This document shows, one piece after another, positions 9,316 to 18,774 of a stretch of 35,587 nucleotides of DNA. Location of the stretch: the NCBI GenBank assembly GCA_964434165.1, contig CAYSUS010000073.1, positions 1 through 35,587 on the forward strand, written 5' to 3'. The notes under the pieces are model-generated. The model saw nothing but the letters and a program-made list of their open reading frames with translations. It was not told where the DNA came from and made no database searches. Numbering within the stretch: position 1 is the first letter of the stretch; every line of letters begins with the position of its first letter. The DNA comes from CAYSUS01 sp964434165 (GTDB lineage Bacteria > Planctomycetota > Planctomycetia > Pirellulales > Thermoguttaceae). A program made the position numbers and the translations under genes.

Positions 9316-9345
9316 AGTCTATGCTGGCCGGATGGCGGGCGTCAA
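9316..9345 (-). promoter_or_regulatory. Promoter of the Gfo/Idh/MocA gene
   Basis: On the minus strand TTGACG (9345-9340) and TAGACT (9321-9316) are 18 bases apart, about 52 bases before the start codon. This is one of the better sigma-70 matches in the window. Confidence 0.6.
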
Positions 9346-9377
9346 GCGGCCGGGCGGCAACGCGCTCGACGGCTTAT

Positions 9378-9383
9378 GGTAGA
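9378..9383 (+). promoter_or_regulatory. Candidate -10 box for the RMND1-family gene
   Basis: TAGACT lies 90 bases before the start codon at 9474. No good -35 box is present 16-18 bases upstream, so only the -10 element is called, by similarity to the other TANACT boxes here. Confidence 0.35.
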
Positions 9384-9473
9384 CTACCTGGGCGGGGCCG
9401 TGCGATCGGCCTCCGCCCCGGCCCCAAGGCCGTTTGCGTCTGCCTGCTGCGGTCTTTCAGTGCCATCTGTGCC

Positions 9474-10277
9474 ATGCACCCCATCGCCCAATCCGCCAAG
9501 ACGACCTTCCAGGCAAGGGCCCTGCTGCTGGGCGAGCACATCGACCTGAGGGCCCTGGAGCAGGTGGAGCACCTGGCGTCGGATCCGGTCACCGTGGCGG
9601 CCGGGGCTCACGGGTTGGCCGTGATCTTCCGCTTCGGGGCAGTGGTGCTGTTCGACGTGGCGCCGCTCGAGGAGGGCGATTTCCTCCGGCAGCTTCGGCC
9701 GCTGGTGCGGCGGCCCTTCGAACAGCCCGAACTGGAGACCCTGCGGGTCCAGATCGACCCGGAGGCGCGCGAGGGCATGAAGGGCGACGCGGTGCTTCTG
9801 CACGACTACGCCATCGAGCGGTTCCAGCTCGTGGCCGAGGTCCTCGGCAAGAGCACGGTCCTGGCCATGTACGAGTCGATGGTCATGCATAGCTTCCAGT
9901 TGATCGAGCCGTTCGCCGTGGACCTGGAGCGCGAGGCGTTCAGCAGTCGCCGCGCGCGGGAGCTTCTGCGCCACATCGGCAAGGCCCTTCTCAGCGAGCA
10001 CAACATGGTGGGCCGCGTCCAGGTGGCCGACAAGCCCGACCTGATCTGGGAGCGGCCCGACCTGGAGCGCCTCTACCTCCGCCTGGAGGACGAGTTCGAG
10101 ATCCGCGACCGCCTGGCCGCGCTGGAACGGAAGCTGGAACTCGTCTCGCGCACCGCGCAAACCGCATTGGAGGTCCTCCGCGACCGGCGCTCGCTCCGCG
10201 TGGAGTGGTACATCGTCATCCTGATCGTGATCGAGATCATGCTGACGCTCTACCAGATGTTTACGGGAATGCACTAA
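9474..10277 (+). CDS. RMND1/DUF155-family membrane-anchored protein
   Basis: 267 residues. The DUF155 pattern is clear: an N-terminal domain with VIFRFGAVVLFDV and the diagnostic C-terminal block DKPDLIWERPDLERLYLRLE, then LEVLRDRRSLRVEWYIVILI. One C-terminal transmembrane helix lies at about 241-262. Eukaryotic members (RMND1, yeast Rmd1) support mitochondrial translation or meiotic nuclear division; the bacterial function is not established. The frame stays open upstream to 9282, but that extension is compositionally unlike a protein and crosses the candidate -10 box, so I chose ATG 9474. It is convergent with the following minus-strand gene, with a shared hairpin between them. Family assignment is confident; function is unknown. 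Confidence 0.88.
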   Translation: MHPIAQSAKTTFQARALLLGEHIDLRALEQVEHLASDPVTVAAGAHGLAVIFRFGAVVLFDVAPLEEGDFLRQLRPLVRRPFEQPELETLRVQIDPEAREGMKGDAVLLHDYAIERFQLVAEVLGKSTVLAMYESMVMHSFQLIEPFAVDLEREAFSSRRARELLRHIGKALLSEHNMVGRVQVADKPDLIWERPDLERLYLRLEDEFEIRDRLAALERKLELVSRTAQTALEVLRDRRSLRVEWYIVILIVIEIMLTLYQMFTGMH

Positions 10278-10310
10278 GAAGAAGGCCGAGAGCGGGCGAG
10301 CCGCGCCCGG

Positions 10311-10341
10311 GCTTCCGAAGTCCGCGAGACTTCGGAGGTCG
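10311..10341. terminator. Bidirectional hairpin between convergent genes
   Basis: CCGAAGTC (10316-10323) pairs perfectly with GACTTCGG (10329-10336) around the loop CGCGA. Outer pairs, including two G-U pairs, extend the stem to 13. It sits between the stops at 10277 (+) and 10357 (-). There is no T-tract, so termination is inferred from position. It resembles the hairpin at 18741-18771. Confidence 0.5.
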
Positions 10342-10356
10342 TCCCGGCTCAGGCCC

Positions 10357-12048
10357 TCACGGCGCGAGCGCGGCCTTGCCGCTACTCACGCGGAGGCGCA
10401 CGGCGTGGAACACCGCGCCGCAGCGGGCCACCAGGCCGATGCCCCGCTGCCCCTTGACGACGAAATCCTTGTGCAGGTCCAAAGCGGCGGCCGGCCCGCG
10501 GTAGAAGAACAGCGGCCGGTTGTCCAGGTTCACGGTCACGGCGGCTTCGGTCCCGTCCACCTTCACGTCGATCTCCAGGGCGTATTCGCGCCCGGTCTTG
10601 AGCACGCCCCGGGCGGTGCTCTCGTTGTCGTCGGCGCGTCCGCCCCCGATCGTATCGATCCCGTGGATCCCCGGCCGGCAGTCGAGCACGGCCACGCAGC
10701 GGCGGCGTCCCACGGGAAGGATCAGGCCGATCATGCCGTCGCCGGCCGTGCGCGTGAAGGCGATCTGAAGCGCGTACGAGCCCGTGGGACGGATGGGGAT
10801 CGACATGCCGGCCGCGGGGGCCTTCGCATTGGGCGCGCCGAGGAGCTTGCCTCCCTTGAACGCCCAGTCGCCGGCCAGCCCGTGCTTGCGCGGCTCGATC
10901 GTGGCGAGCACGTCGGCCCATTGGCCCTCGGCGGCCTCAAAGAACCGCGACGTGCGGGGGTCGGGCTTCTCGTCGGACCGGGCCGGCGCAGGCGCGGGCT
11001 TCGACGGCTTGCCGAAGCCTCGCACCTCGGCCAGTCGGCTGGTGGCTTTGGACTTGTCCAGCCCGGTGGCCCCGGGTTGAGCCGCGCGGTACCAGTGCGC
11101 CGCCCGCCGAAGTAGCACGTTCCTCTCTGCCTCCGCACGCTGCTGGGCCAGCTCCCACCAGCGGTCGGCCACGGCGATCTGGTCCGGCGCGTCGGTTGGA
11201 GCCGCCAGGTCAAGGAGGGCCGCCTCCCGCAACTCCGCGTCGCTTCCCTTGGCCAATCGCGGCAGGCCGCGGCGCCAGTCTTCGCGCACCAAGCAGGCGT
11301 AGCGCCCGGCCAGGAGATTGGCCTCCGCGTCGTCAGGCGAAACCGCTAGCGTCTTCTGCGCCTGGAGGACCTGCTCGTGTTCGGCCTTCCTGGCAAGCAC
11401 TTCCCGGCCCCGGGCGACGATCTCCTCGACCAGTCCCGGGTCCTTCGCGTTCCGAGCGGCCGTGTACGCGGCCTTGCCGTAGTCCATGGCCAGGTCGAAC
11501 TGCTCGGCGGCCTCGGCGCGGTCGGTCAGCCTCAGGCAGGCTTCGGCCATGCTCCGGGCGACAGCCGAGTTCCGCGGGTTCTCGGCGGCCTTCAACAGCA
11601 CCGCCCGCCTGACAGCCGCCACGTCGAACTCGAAATGCCGGCCGGCCTCGTTGATCGCCCGCACGATCAGCTCCGCGTCGCCGGCCTCCACCGCCAACTG
11701 CTGGGCCAGCTTCAGCAGCGCGAACCGCGCCGCGGGATTGTCGTTGGTCTTGGTGGCCTCATCATAAAAACGCGCGGCCAACTCCAGCTTCTCCGACGGC
11801 AGGTCGCCCGCGGCGAACTCCTTCTGATACACATCGCGCACCAGGGCCTCGGCCTGGGCCACCGCGGCGGGTTCCGGCACCGGCTGCCGCGCCGGCGTGG
11901 CGGTCTTCTCCGCCTCGGCGACCGCGGTCGGGAGGTCCGCCCCTGCCAGACCCGCCACAACCCCCGCGGTCAGCCAGCCAGCAACATGCCAAAGCCGGCA
12001 GCCTCTCAGTCGCGAATCCGGGGGTTTCGGCAGTCCGACTAGCGCCAT
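10357..12048 (-). CDS. Exported protein of unknown function, helical repeats plus LamG-like C-terminus
   Basis: 563 residues; I do not recognise a named family. The start has AAGGAG 6 bases upstream. Residues about 18-45 contain a hydrophobic segment (WLTAGVVAGLAGADL) after basic residues, consistent with a signal peptide. Residues 60-345 are Ala/Glu-rich helices with TPR-like spacing (AAEQFDLAMDYGKAAYTAARNAKD). A Pro/Lys linker follows near 350-370. The last 190 residues are beta-rich (GSYALQIAFTRTAGDGMIGL, YALEIDVKVDG, VNLDNRPLFFYRG), like the LamG or 3-keto-disaccharide-hydrolase-like (DUF1080) sandwich domains frequent in exported planctomycete proteins. No catalytic residues can be named. 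A carbohydrate- or surface-binding role is only an inference. Confidence 0.8.
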   Translation of the reverse strand: MALVGLPKPPDSRLRGCRLWHVAGWLTAGVVAGLAGADLPTAVAEAEKTATPARQPVPEPAAVAQAEALVRDVYQKEFAAGDLPSEKLELAARFYDEATKTNDNPAARFALLKLAQQLAVEAGDAELIVRAINEAGRHFEFDVAAVRRAVLLKAAENPRNSAVARSMAEACLRLTDRAEAAEQFDLAMDYGKAAYTAARNAKDPGLVEEIVARGREVLARKAEHEQVLQAQKTLAVSPDDAEANLLAGRYACLVREDWRRGLPRLAKGSDAELREAALLDLAAPTDAPDQIAVADRWWELAQQRAEAERNVLLRRAAHWYRAAQPGATGLDKSKATSRLAEVRGFGKPSKPAPAPARSDEKPDPRTSRFFEAAEGQWADVLATIEPRKHGLAGDWAFKGGKLLGAPNAKAPAAGMSIPIRPTGSYALQIAFTRTAGDGMIGLILPVGRRRCVAVLDCRPGIHGIDTIGGGRADDNESTARGVLKTGREYALEIDVKVDGTEAAVTVNLDNRPLFFYRGPAAALDLHKDFVVKGQRGIGLVARCGAVFHAVRLRVSSGKAALAP

Positions 12049-12105
12049 GGCTGGCTCCTTGGAGTCGAGGTGAGACTCCTCGCGGTTGGCGTAAGTTCAC
12101 CCTTT

Positions 12106-12135
12106 AGTGTAACACGTCCTCGCGGACAGCGGCAG
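12106..12135 (-). promoter_or_regulatory. Candidate promoter of the exported helical-repeat gene
   Basis: On the minus strand CTGCCG (12135-12130) and TACACT (12111-12106) are 18 bases apart, about 57 bases before the start codon. The -10 matches the TANACT pattern; the -35 is a partial match. Confidence 0.4.
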
Positions 12136-12255
12136 TGGGAACAACGGGCGACCAGCGCACGACGGCCCGTCGCTGGGTCCTCGCGGGTTGGGCGACAGGA
12201 TCGGTCCCTCGAGCCCGTTTGCCAATGCACCGCGGCCGCGAGCATGCGAGGGCCG

Positions 12256-13734
12256 TTAGCGGAAAAGCGCCCCCGCGTAACCCACGGTGCGCGACTGATC
12301 GCCCGAGACCTCGGCGCTGGTCGCGTACCCGACCACCTCGCAGCAGCCGGCCGTACCCAGCCGGCGGAGCGCCTCCAGCACGATCACGGCCGGGAGCACG
12401 CCGCACATGGAGATCCCGTTCTCGGTCACGGTGTCGTACAGCCTGACCGGGTCGAGCGACTCCAGCGCCTCCAGAGCCATCTGGTCGAGGCGCCGCGTCT
12501 GGCGGTCGTCGGAGAAGTGGTTCATGTCGCTGGAGATCACCAGCAGCGGCGTCTCGGGCAACTCGCGAAGGTAATCGGCCATCTCCAGCGCAAACCGCTG
12601 GAGGGCAGGCAGGTCCCCGCCGTAGATCGTCACGCCCAACACGCGCGACGACGGGGCCAGCCGGGCGATGAACGGAAGCTGCACCTCGATGGCGTGCTCC
12701 TGGCGATGCGGGACCGGGTCCAGCTCCAGCCCGTCCACGGCCTGGGCCAGCCCTCGGGCCAGTTCGGGATCCGAGTCCACGCTTCGGCCGGGCAAAATCC
12801 ATCGCGCGTGCGGGGCCACGGCCCAGGCGGCTCCGCCGGGACGGTGCTTGGGGCAGAGTACGACCACGCGCCGCGGGATGCGCACCCGGCTCCACACGTC
12901 TGCTGCCAGCCGGCCCGAGTACATCCATCCCGCGTGCGGCACCAGGGCGGCCGCCCAGTCCTCCGGCTCGGACGGCCCGCTGAGCAGACCGTCCAAGGCC
13001 CGGTCCAGCTCGGCCGGATCGCCGGGATAGAACTGCCCTGCCACGGCGGGATCGCGAACGGTCCCGTTGTGGGGACGAAACGTCCGCCCCTCTTCCGTCG
13101 CGGCGCCCAACTCCAGGCGCCCGCGGAACACCTCGCCCTCGAACCGCATCAGCGTGGCTGTGTCGTCGAGCCAGGCGTCAGGCGCGAGCCCCGCTTTCAG
13201 GCATACCTGGCTGAGAAACCCCTCCGCGTCGAGGCCGTGGTCCACGGCCACGCTGGGCAACAGCAGCCCCCGGGAGCTGCCCGAGCTGATCTGAAGGCCG
13301 TGCTTGCCGATTTCGAAGCCGTGCAGGCGGTCGCGCGCCTGCCCGGGCACGGGCTCCAGGTTCCAGAGGACCCAGACATCCATGTCGAGCTGGTTGAGCT
13401 CGTTCGGTGAGATGGGCGCGAAGCGTGGATCGTCGCGGGCCGCCCGGCTCGCCGCATGGGCCATGGCTTCCGCCAGGCGCACGGTGTTTCCCAAATACCC
13501 GCAGCACGCCCGCAACTGACCGCCGCGTTTCAGGCTCACGAACGCGCCGAGTACGGGCCGGTCGGCAAACCCGGTCAATGCCTCGTCCATGGATTCCGCC
13601 GGCTGGCCGCACACGACCGCCACCACGCGTCGCCCGGCCGCGCCGACCAGGCGCCGCCACTCGGCCTCCGACAGTTCGGGACGGTGGGGAACGACACTGA
13701 TCACTGGCTGCTGGTCCGCTTGCTGGGGTCTCAT
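12256..13734 (-). CDS. AMMECR1-MEMO fusion (AmmeMemoRadiSam proteins A and B)
   Basis: 492 residues. Residues about 15-195 are an AMMECR1 domain: GAFVSLKRGGQLRACCGYLG (family LRGCxG), DPRFAPISPNEL, and DVWVLWNLEPV. Residues about 215-490 are a MEMO domain: DPAVAGQFYPGDPAEL, LVPHAGWMYSG, RQEHAIEVQLPFIARLAP, VISSDMNHFSD and CGVLPAVIVLEAL. The conserved His, Asp and Cys of the MEMO metal/pseudo-active site are visible. Start at ATG 13734 is supported by AAAGGG about 8 bases upstream. A TTG at 13839 overlapping the upstream stop by 4 bases is possible, but the added residues look non-coding. The radical SAM partner gene is immediately upstream on the same strand, giving all three components of the conserved but biochemically undefined AmmeMemoRadiSam set. 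Confidence 0.92.
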   Translation of the reverse strand: MRPQQADQQPVISVVPHRPELSEAEWRRLVGAAGRRVVAVVCGQPAESMDEALTGFADRPVLGAFVSLKRGGQLRACCGYLGNTVRLAEAMAHAASRAARDDPRFAPISPNELNQLDMDVWVLWNLEPVPGQARDRLHGFEIGKHGLQISSGSSRGLLLPSVAVDHGLDAEGFLSQVCLKAGLAPDAWLDDTATLMRFEGEVFRGRLELGAATEEGRTFRPHNGTVRDPAVAGQFYPGDPAELDRALDGLLSGPSEPEDWAAALVPHAGWMYSGRLAADVWSRVRIPRRVVVLCPKHRPGGAAWAVAPHARWILPGRSVDSDPELARGLAQAVDGLELDPVPHRQEHAIEVQLPFIARLAPSSRVLGVTIYGGDLPALQRFALEMADYLRELPETPLLVISSDMNHFSDDRQTRRLDQMALEALESLDPVRLYDTVTENGISMCGVLPAVIVLEALRRLGTAGCCEVVGYATSAEVSGDQSRTVGYAGALFR

Positions 13735-13835
13735 GGTCTGGCCCTTTCGCTGGAAAAGGTGCCGCCCCGCGGACGGCGAGCCCTGCTGCACGGGTCTGCG
13801 TCTCGGGGGGCAAAGCGCGGTCCCAGGAGGGCGTC

Positions 13836-14960
<1,125 letters not shown>

Positions 14961-15039
14961 GAGCGGATGCCGGTATCGGAGAAGCGAACACCGGTGGGGG
15001 ACAAGGACTGCCTGCGATCGCGGCCCCCACTGTAACAAT

Positions 15040-15068
15040 AGTTTAACGGCCCCGGGAGCCGGTGCCAA
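15040..15068 (-). promoter_or_regulatory. Promoter of the AmmeMemoRadiSam operon
   Basis: On the minus strand TTGGCA (15068-15063) and TAAACT (15045-15040) are exactly 17 bases apart, about 80 bases before the start codon. Good spacing and a TANACT-type -10. Confidence 0.6.
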
Positions 15069-15122
15069 TCACGCTGGCGGGTGAACCTCCACCCGGAAGA
15101 CGGTGCGGAGCGGCACCGCAGC

Positions 15123-15148
15123 CCCCCTTGAACCACTCGCAAAGGGGG
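15123..15148 (-). terminator. Hairpin downstream of the PEP-CTERM gene
   Basis: CCCCCTT (15123-15129) pairs with AAGGGGG (15142-15148). It lies between the PEP-CTERM stop and the next promoter on the same strand. There is no T-tract, so a terminator role is tentative. Confidence 0.3.
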
Positions 15149-15193
15149 ATGGTGGTGGTCTGGACAGCACAGATGAGGGGCGATTCACGCTTC

Positions 15194-16030
15194 TCAACCC
15201 GTACGCCGGCGCCGCGCGCAAGCCAGGCCCCCGGCGAGCAGCAGCCCGCCACCTGAAAAAAGGAGAGCGCCGGTCGTCGGCTCAGGGACCGCGATCCCAG
15301 TCTCAACGGCCACGAAAGCGAGCTCAAACTCGGCAGCCGCCGAACCGGTGTCGTCGCCCAGGAACAGGAAGCTCTCCAGGGCGTACACGGCGCGGAGCGG
15401 GTCCGAGCCGGACGCCGCCGGGGAGTAATCGCGCAGCGACCCAGCAAGGATCTCCGCGCCGTTAGCCAGCAAGGAGTACTGCGAGCCCACGACTTCCAGC
15501 TCGTAGCGGGTCATCGCGGCCGTCGTGTCGAATGCGGTCGTCTCGGCACGGAGGAAATCGGGGCCGGACTGCGCCCACACGGAGTCCTCCCAGAAGCCGA
15601 GTTCGATCCCCAACAGGTCGTCGCTCAGCGCGATGATGCTGCAGCCGGCGCGGTCGTCGCTCAGGTGCGATTCCGTGTGAACCTGGAGATCGAACGTGAC
15701 ACGATAACCCGCTGCCCGGTTCAGATCAGGGAGGCCTGGGTGGCGGTAGTCGATGTCGATCACCGGCGGAGCGGAATACGCCAGGCGCGCGAGGTACCCG
15801 GCCGAATCACTCGTGGCGGGCAAGGTGTCAAGGCGCACCGAGGGCGTCGGCTCGAGCGTCTGGACCGCGCTGGCAGTGCCCAGCGGGGGCAGCGGCCAGG
15901 TCAGGTACAGCCAGCCCTGATCGGCCGGGCCCGTGCCCAGTGCGGCATCATAAAGCGGATCGGCCGTGACGGGCCCTGCCGCAACGAGGATCAGTGCGAT
16001 GGCCGCGAGGGGGCGCAAGATGCGGGTCAT
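15194..16030 (-). CDS. PEP-CTERM-anchored exported protein of unknown function
   Basis: 278 residues. A signal peptide occupies 1-23 (MTRILRPLAAIALILVAAGP, cleavage near VTA). The last 31 residues form a PEP-CTERM sorting signal: VPEPTT (248-253), a hydrophobic stretch about 254-270, and a basic tail ARRRRTG. In known systems this signal is processed by an exosortase linked to exopolysaccharide export; no exosortase is in this window. The middle is beta-rich (YRVTFDLQVHTES, RYELEVVGSQYSLLANG), resembling a lectin/LamG-like sandwich, without recognisable catalytic residues. The frame remains open upstream to 16321, but the signal peptide fixes the start at ATG 16030; its ribosome site (AGG) is weak. 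A strongly structured leader lies just upstream. Confidence 0.85.
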   Translation of the reverse strand: MTRILRPLAAIALILVAAGPVTADPLYDAALGTGPADQGWLYLTWPLPPLGTASAVQTLEPTPSVRLDTLPATSDSAGYLARLAYSAPPVIDIDYRHPGLPDLNRAAGYRVTFDLQVHTESHLSDDRAGCSIIALSDDLLGIELGFWEDSVWAQSGPDFLRAETTAFDTTAAMTRYELEVVGSQYSLLANGAEILAGSLRDYSPAASGSDPLRAVYALESFLFLGDDTGSAAAEFELAFVAVETGIAVPEPTTGALLFSGGGLLLAGGLACARRRRTG

Positions 16031-16068
16031 GGGGTTTTCGCCTGAAGGTTGCTCCGACTTGCACAAAC

Positions 16069-16142
16069 GGGGTCGGGGGGCTTCTCTGGAATGGGTCTTC
16101 CCCCTCCCCAAGAGACCCCGTCGAGAAAAGGCTCCCGACCCC
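16069..16142. repeat. Nested inverted repeat in the PEP-CTERM leader
   Basis: The 15-nt arm GGGGTCGGGGGGCTT (16069-16083) is matched by AAGGCTCCCGACCCC (16128-16142), pairing at 12 of 15 positions. Inside, GGGTCTT (16093-16099) matches AAGAGACCC (16110-16118) with a 2-base bulge. It lies 39 bases upstream of the PEP-CTERM start, so it would fold in that gene's leader. It may be a regulatory RNA structure, or a copy of a dispersed palindrome of the GGCTCCYGACCCC kind that I recall from planctomycete intergenic DNA. Confidence 0.55.
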
Positions 16143-16315
16143 CTTTCGAACCCACGATAGTCGCGAGCAACGGAAAAGGGAACCGCTCGCAGTCTCCGGG
16201 CCCGAAGCCGGGGGGCACGCCGCGCGGCCGGTCGGCAACCCGCTTCGGTACGCAACCCCCTCTTATGAAATGGTTTGGGGCAAGAGCTCGCGATTGGAGG
16301 GGGGGGGCCCGTTCG

Positions 16316-16344
16316 TTGCATTGACCACCCGGAGGTGTTAGACT
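16316..16344 (+). promoter_or_regulatory. Promoter of the TPR membrane protein gene
   Basis: TTGCAT (16316-16321) and TAGACT (16339-16344) are 17 bases apart, about 130 bases before the start codon at 16475. Confidence 0.5.
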
Positions 16345-16474
16345 AGCACGGTGGGGCGATCGGGCGCGGCCGTCGAGACTCTGGGGAGTGGTGCGCAACT
16401 CCTCTGGATCCGCGGAAGGACCCCGCGCCGCCCGAGTCCCTGACGGCACCCTGGCCCGCATCGCAGTAAGCAGG

Positions 16475-18733
16475 ATGGCGAAGCAGAAGAAGCAACCGCA
16501 GGCAACTACCCCCTACACGTTTCCCGGCGCCACGGCCGACGCCCAGAAGAAATGGCAGCAGGGCGCCATGGCTCTTGGGGCTCTGCTGGTTCTCGGCGTC
16601 GTGGCGGCCCACTTCTTCGTGCCGCCTCAGCCACGCCCGATCGTGTGGCTGCTGGGGCTGGCCTGTGCGGGGCTCGGCTCCGCGGTTCACGCCCTGGCTA
16701 CCCATCAGCCGGAACACGACGAGATGCTGATGCGCCTCCAGCGCGGCCAGCACTTCGACTTCGGCAGGGCGCTGCGGGCCACGCGCAAGGAGCGCAAGAA
16801 GGTCAAGCTTCCCCTGGTCGGCGAGACGACTATGCGGCGCGTGATCGGGATTGGCATCTTCGTCGTCATCTTCGTCTGGTGGCTGACGCCCCTGGCCCCG
16901 GTGGCCGTGGCAGAGCGCAAGATTGAGGACCTGACCGCGCCGTTGGCAGGCGAGATCCTCGCGCCGGTCCTGGTCATGCCGGAGCCGCAACTCGCGACGC
17001 TTCAGCCGCCCATGGTCTCTCCACAAGCCAGGGAGCTGGCCCGCGAAATCCCGGACGAAGCCGACGCGCTGAAACGGGGGCAGCGGGCCCTGGCCCTCGG
17101 TCAGTATGCCGAAGCCCGCGAAATCCTGGCCGGAGCGTCCGCCGAACCCGACGTGCCTCCGCTAGAGGTGGACACGGCGCTGGCCCAGGTGGAGCTGTAC
17201 GCCTGGAACTTCGAGAAGGCCCTGACCGCGTACCGCAAGGCCATTGAGTCGCATGGGCAGCATCCGACCCTGCTGTGCCAGGCCGCGGTGGCGGCCATGC
17301 TGACCGGCCGCTACTCCGACGCCCGCGCCTACGCGGCCGCCGCCGTGGAGATTCTGGACCATCCCGAAGGCGAGGGCGAGCACCAGGATCAGGCCGTGCT
17401 GGCCGCCGCCCTGCATCTTCAGGCCGTGCTGCTGACCGTGTTGGGCAAGACGCCCGAGGAGTACGACGAGGCCGAGCGCCTCTACGCCCGCGCCAAGGAG
17501 ATTCAGGGCGAGGAGGGGGTTCTGGGACCGCAGCATCCCTGCCTGGGTGCGACGGTGAACAATCAGGCCGTGTTGAACCAGCTCCGTGCCAGGTTCCCTG
17601 GCGTTCTGGCCCTGCACACGCAGGCGCACGACCTCTGGCGGGGCGCCCGCGGGGAGCGCGACGTGCAAGTGGCAGCCAGCCTCGGCAATCTGGCCATGTA
17701 TCACCTGGCCCTGGGACACTACGCGGAGGCCCGTAAGTGGAACGCCGAGGCGGCCGCCATTCGCCGCGAGTTTTTCACCGCCGAGGACGAAGAGCCCGTC
17801 GGTCCGGTCATGGGCGTGAGCTTGGCCGCGACCTCGGTGATCGAGCGGACCTTCGCACGTTACGACGAGGCCGAGAAGCCCGCCCAGAAGGCCCTGGCGA
17901 TCTTCGAGGAGTCGTACGGACCGGACCATCCGACCGTGGCGGCAAGCGTCAACGCGCTGGCCTCGCTGTACGCGGACTTGGCGCGTTACCTGGCCATCGC
18001 CAAGCCCTACTACCTTCGCGCCGAGGGCATCGCCACCAGGACGCTGGGCCCGGAGCATCCTTACGTGGCGGTGACGTTGAACCACCGGGCGGAGCTCGCC
18101 CTGGCCCAGGGTCAGTACGCGTCGGCCCGCGACACAGCCACCAAGGCCCTGGAGATCGCCACCAGATCTCTCGGAGGCGAGCACCCCGTGGTGGCGTCGA
18201 TCCTCAACACGCTGGGGCGCGTCGAGCTGGAGCAGGGCAATCCGAGCGAAGCCCGGCCCCTGTTGACCAGGGCCCGGCGCGCCCTGGAGAAGACGATGGG
18301 CAAGGCCTCCCCGGGGCTGGCCCGCACGCTGGGCAACCTGGCCGCGCTGGATAACGGGCCGCTGACTTACACGAAAGGGGTCCGGCAGTACGAAGACGCG
18401 GTCGAGATGACCGAGGGATTCTACGACGAGGATTCCCAGGACCATCCCGTCGTGGCGCGGCTTCTGCTCCGCGCGGCGCAGCTGTTGATCCAGCGCGATC
18501 GTCTCGAAGAAGCCGAGCCGTACCTGAAACGGGCCATGGAGATTCAGGAGAAGGTGCTGGTCCCGTCCCAGCCGTTCCACCCCGAGCTGGCCGACACGTT
18601 GGAGGCCTACGCCGGATTGCTCCGCAAGCTGCGGCCCTCGGAAGCGGCGCGGGCCGACAAGATGGCCGGCCGGGCCGCGGAGATCCGCGCCAAGCACCAG
18701 GAGCAGGACCGTCCGCGCGCGACGGAAGGATAG
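16475..18733 (+). CDS. Membrane-anchored tetratricopeptide repeat protein
   Basis: 752 residues. The N-terminal part has three hydrophobic segments: about 30-50 (GAMALGALLVLGVVAAHFF), 55-75 (IVWLLGLACAGLGSAVHALA) and 120-145 (VIGIGIFVVIFVWWLTPLAP). From about 190 to the end it is a long TPR array, partly of the kinesin-light-chain type with the GPxHPxVAxxLN signature (ESYGPDHPTVAASVNALASL, LGPEHPYVAVTLNHRAELAL, LGGEHPVVASILNTLGRVEL). Such arrays are protein-binding scaffolds. No catalytic domain is visible. The frame is open upstream to 16388, but ATG 16475 with basic MAKQKKQP fits a membrane protein start; its ribosome site is weak. It is a single gene ending at a perfect hairpin, so no partner is indicated. 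Confidence 0.88.
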   Translation: MAKQKKQPQATTPYTFPGATADAQKKWQQGAMALGALLVLGVVAAHFFVPPQPRPIVWLLGLACAGLGSAVHALATHQPEHDEMLMRLQRGQHFDFGRALRATRKERKKVKLPLVGETTMRRVIGIGIFVVIFVWWLTPLAPVAVAERKIEDLTAPLAGEILAPVLVMPEPQLATLQPPMVSPQARELAREIPDEADALKRGQRALALGQYAEAREILAGASAEPDVPPLEVDTALAQVELYAWNFEKALTAYRKAIESHGQHPTLLCQAAVAAMLTGRYSDARAYAAAAVEILDHPEGEGEHQDQAVLAAALHLQAVLLTVLGKTPEEYDEAERLYARAKEIQGEEGVLGPQHPCLGATVNNQAVLNQLRARFPGVLALHTQAHDLWRGARGERDVQVAASLGNLAMYHLALGHYAEARKWNAEAAAIRREFFTAEDEEPVGPVMGVSLAATSVIERTFARYDEAEKPAQKALAIFEESYGPDHPTVAASVNALASLYADLARYLAIAKPYYLRAEGIATRTLGPEHPYVAVTLNHRAELALAQGQYASARDTATKALEIATRSLGGEHPVVASILNTLGRVELEQGNPSEARPLLTRARRALEKTMGKASPGLARTLGNLAALDNGPLTYTKGVRQYEDAVEMTEGFYDEDSQDHPVVARLLLRAAQLLIQRDRLEEAEPYLKRAMEIQEKVLVPSQPFHPELADTLEAYAGLLRKLRPSEAARADKMAGRAAEIRAKHQEQDRPRATEG

Positions 18734-18740
18734 GGGCATG

Positions 18741-18771
18741 GACTTCCGAAGCCTCTGCGACTTCGGAAGTC
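18741..18771. terminator. Bidirectional hairpin between convergent genes
   Basis: GACTTCCGAAG (18741-18751) and CTTCGGAAGTC (18761-18771) are perfect 11-bp inverted arms around a 9-base loop. It lies between the TPR stop (18733) and the UroD-like stop (18775). There is no T-tract. The arms share CTTCCGAAG/CTTCGGA with the hairpin at 10311-10341. Confidence 0.6.
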
Positions 18772-18774
18772 GGG

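Larger units (their letters stand above)
16031..16474. other. Divergent intergenic region
   Basis: No gene is visible between the leftward PEP-CTERM gene and the rightward TPR gene. It contains a nested inverted repeat at 16069-16142, a G-run near 16300-16308, and the rightward promoter at 16316-16344. I could not find a convincing promoter for the PEP-CTERM gene. Confidence 0.5.

Noticed and set aside
16145..16160. TTCGAA/GGTTCGAA-like stretch that could suggest a tRNA T-arm
   Set aside because: No acceptor stem, anticodon arm or CCA end fits around it; it lies beside the nested hairpin.
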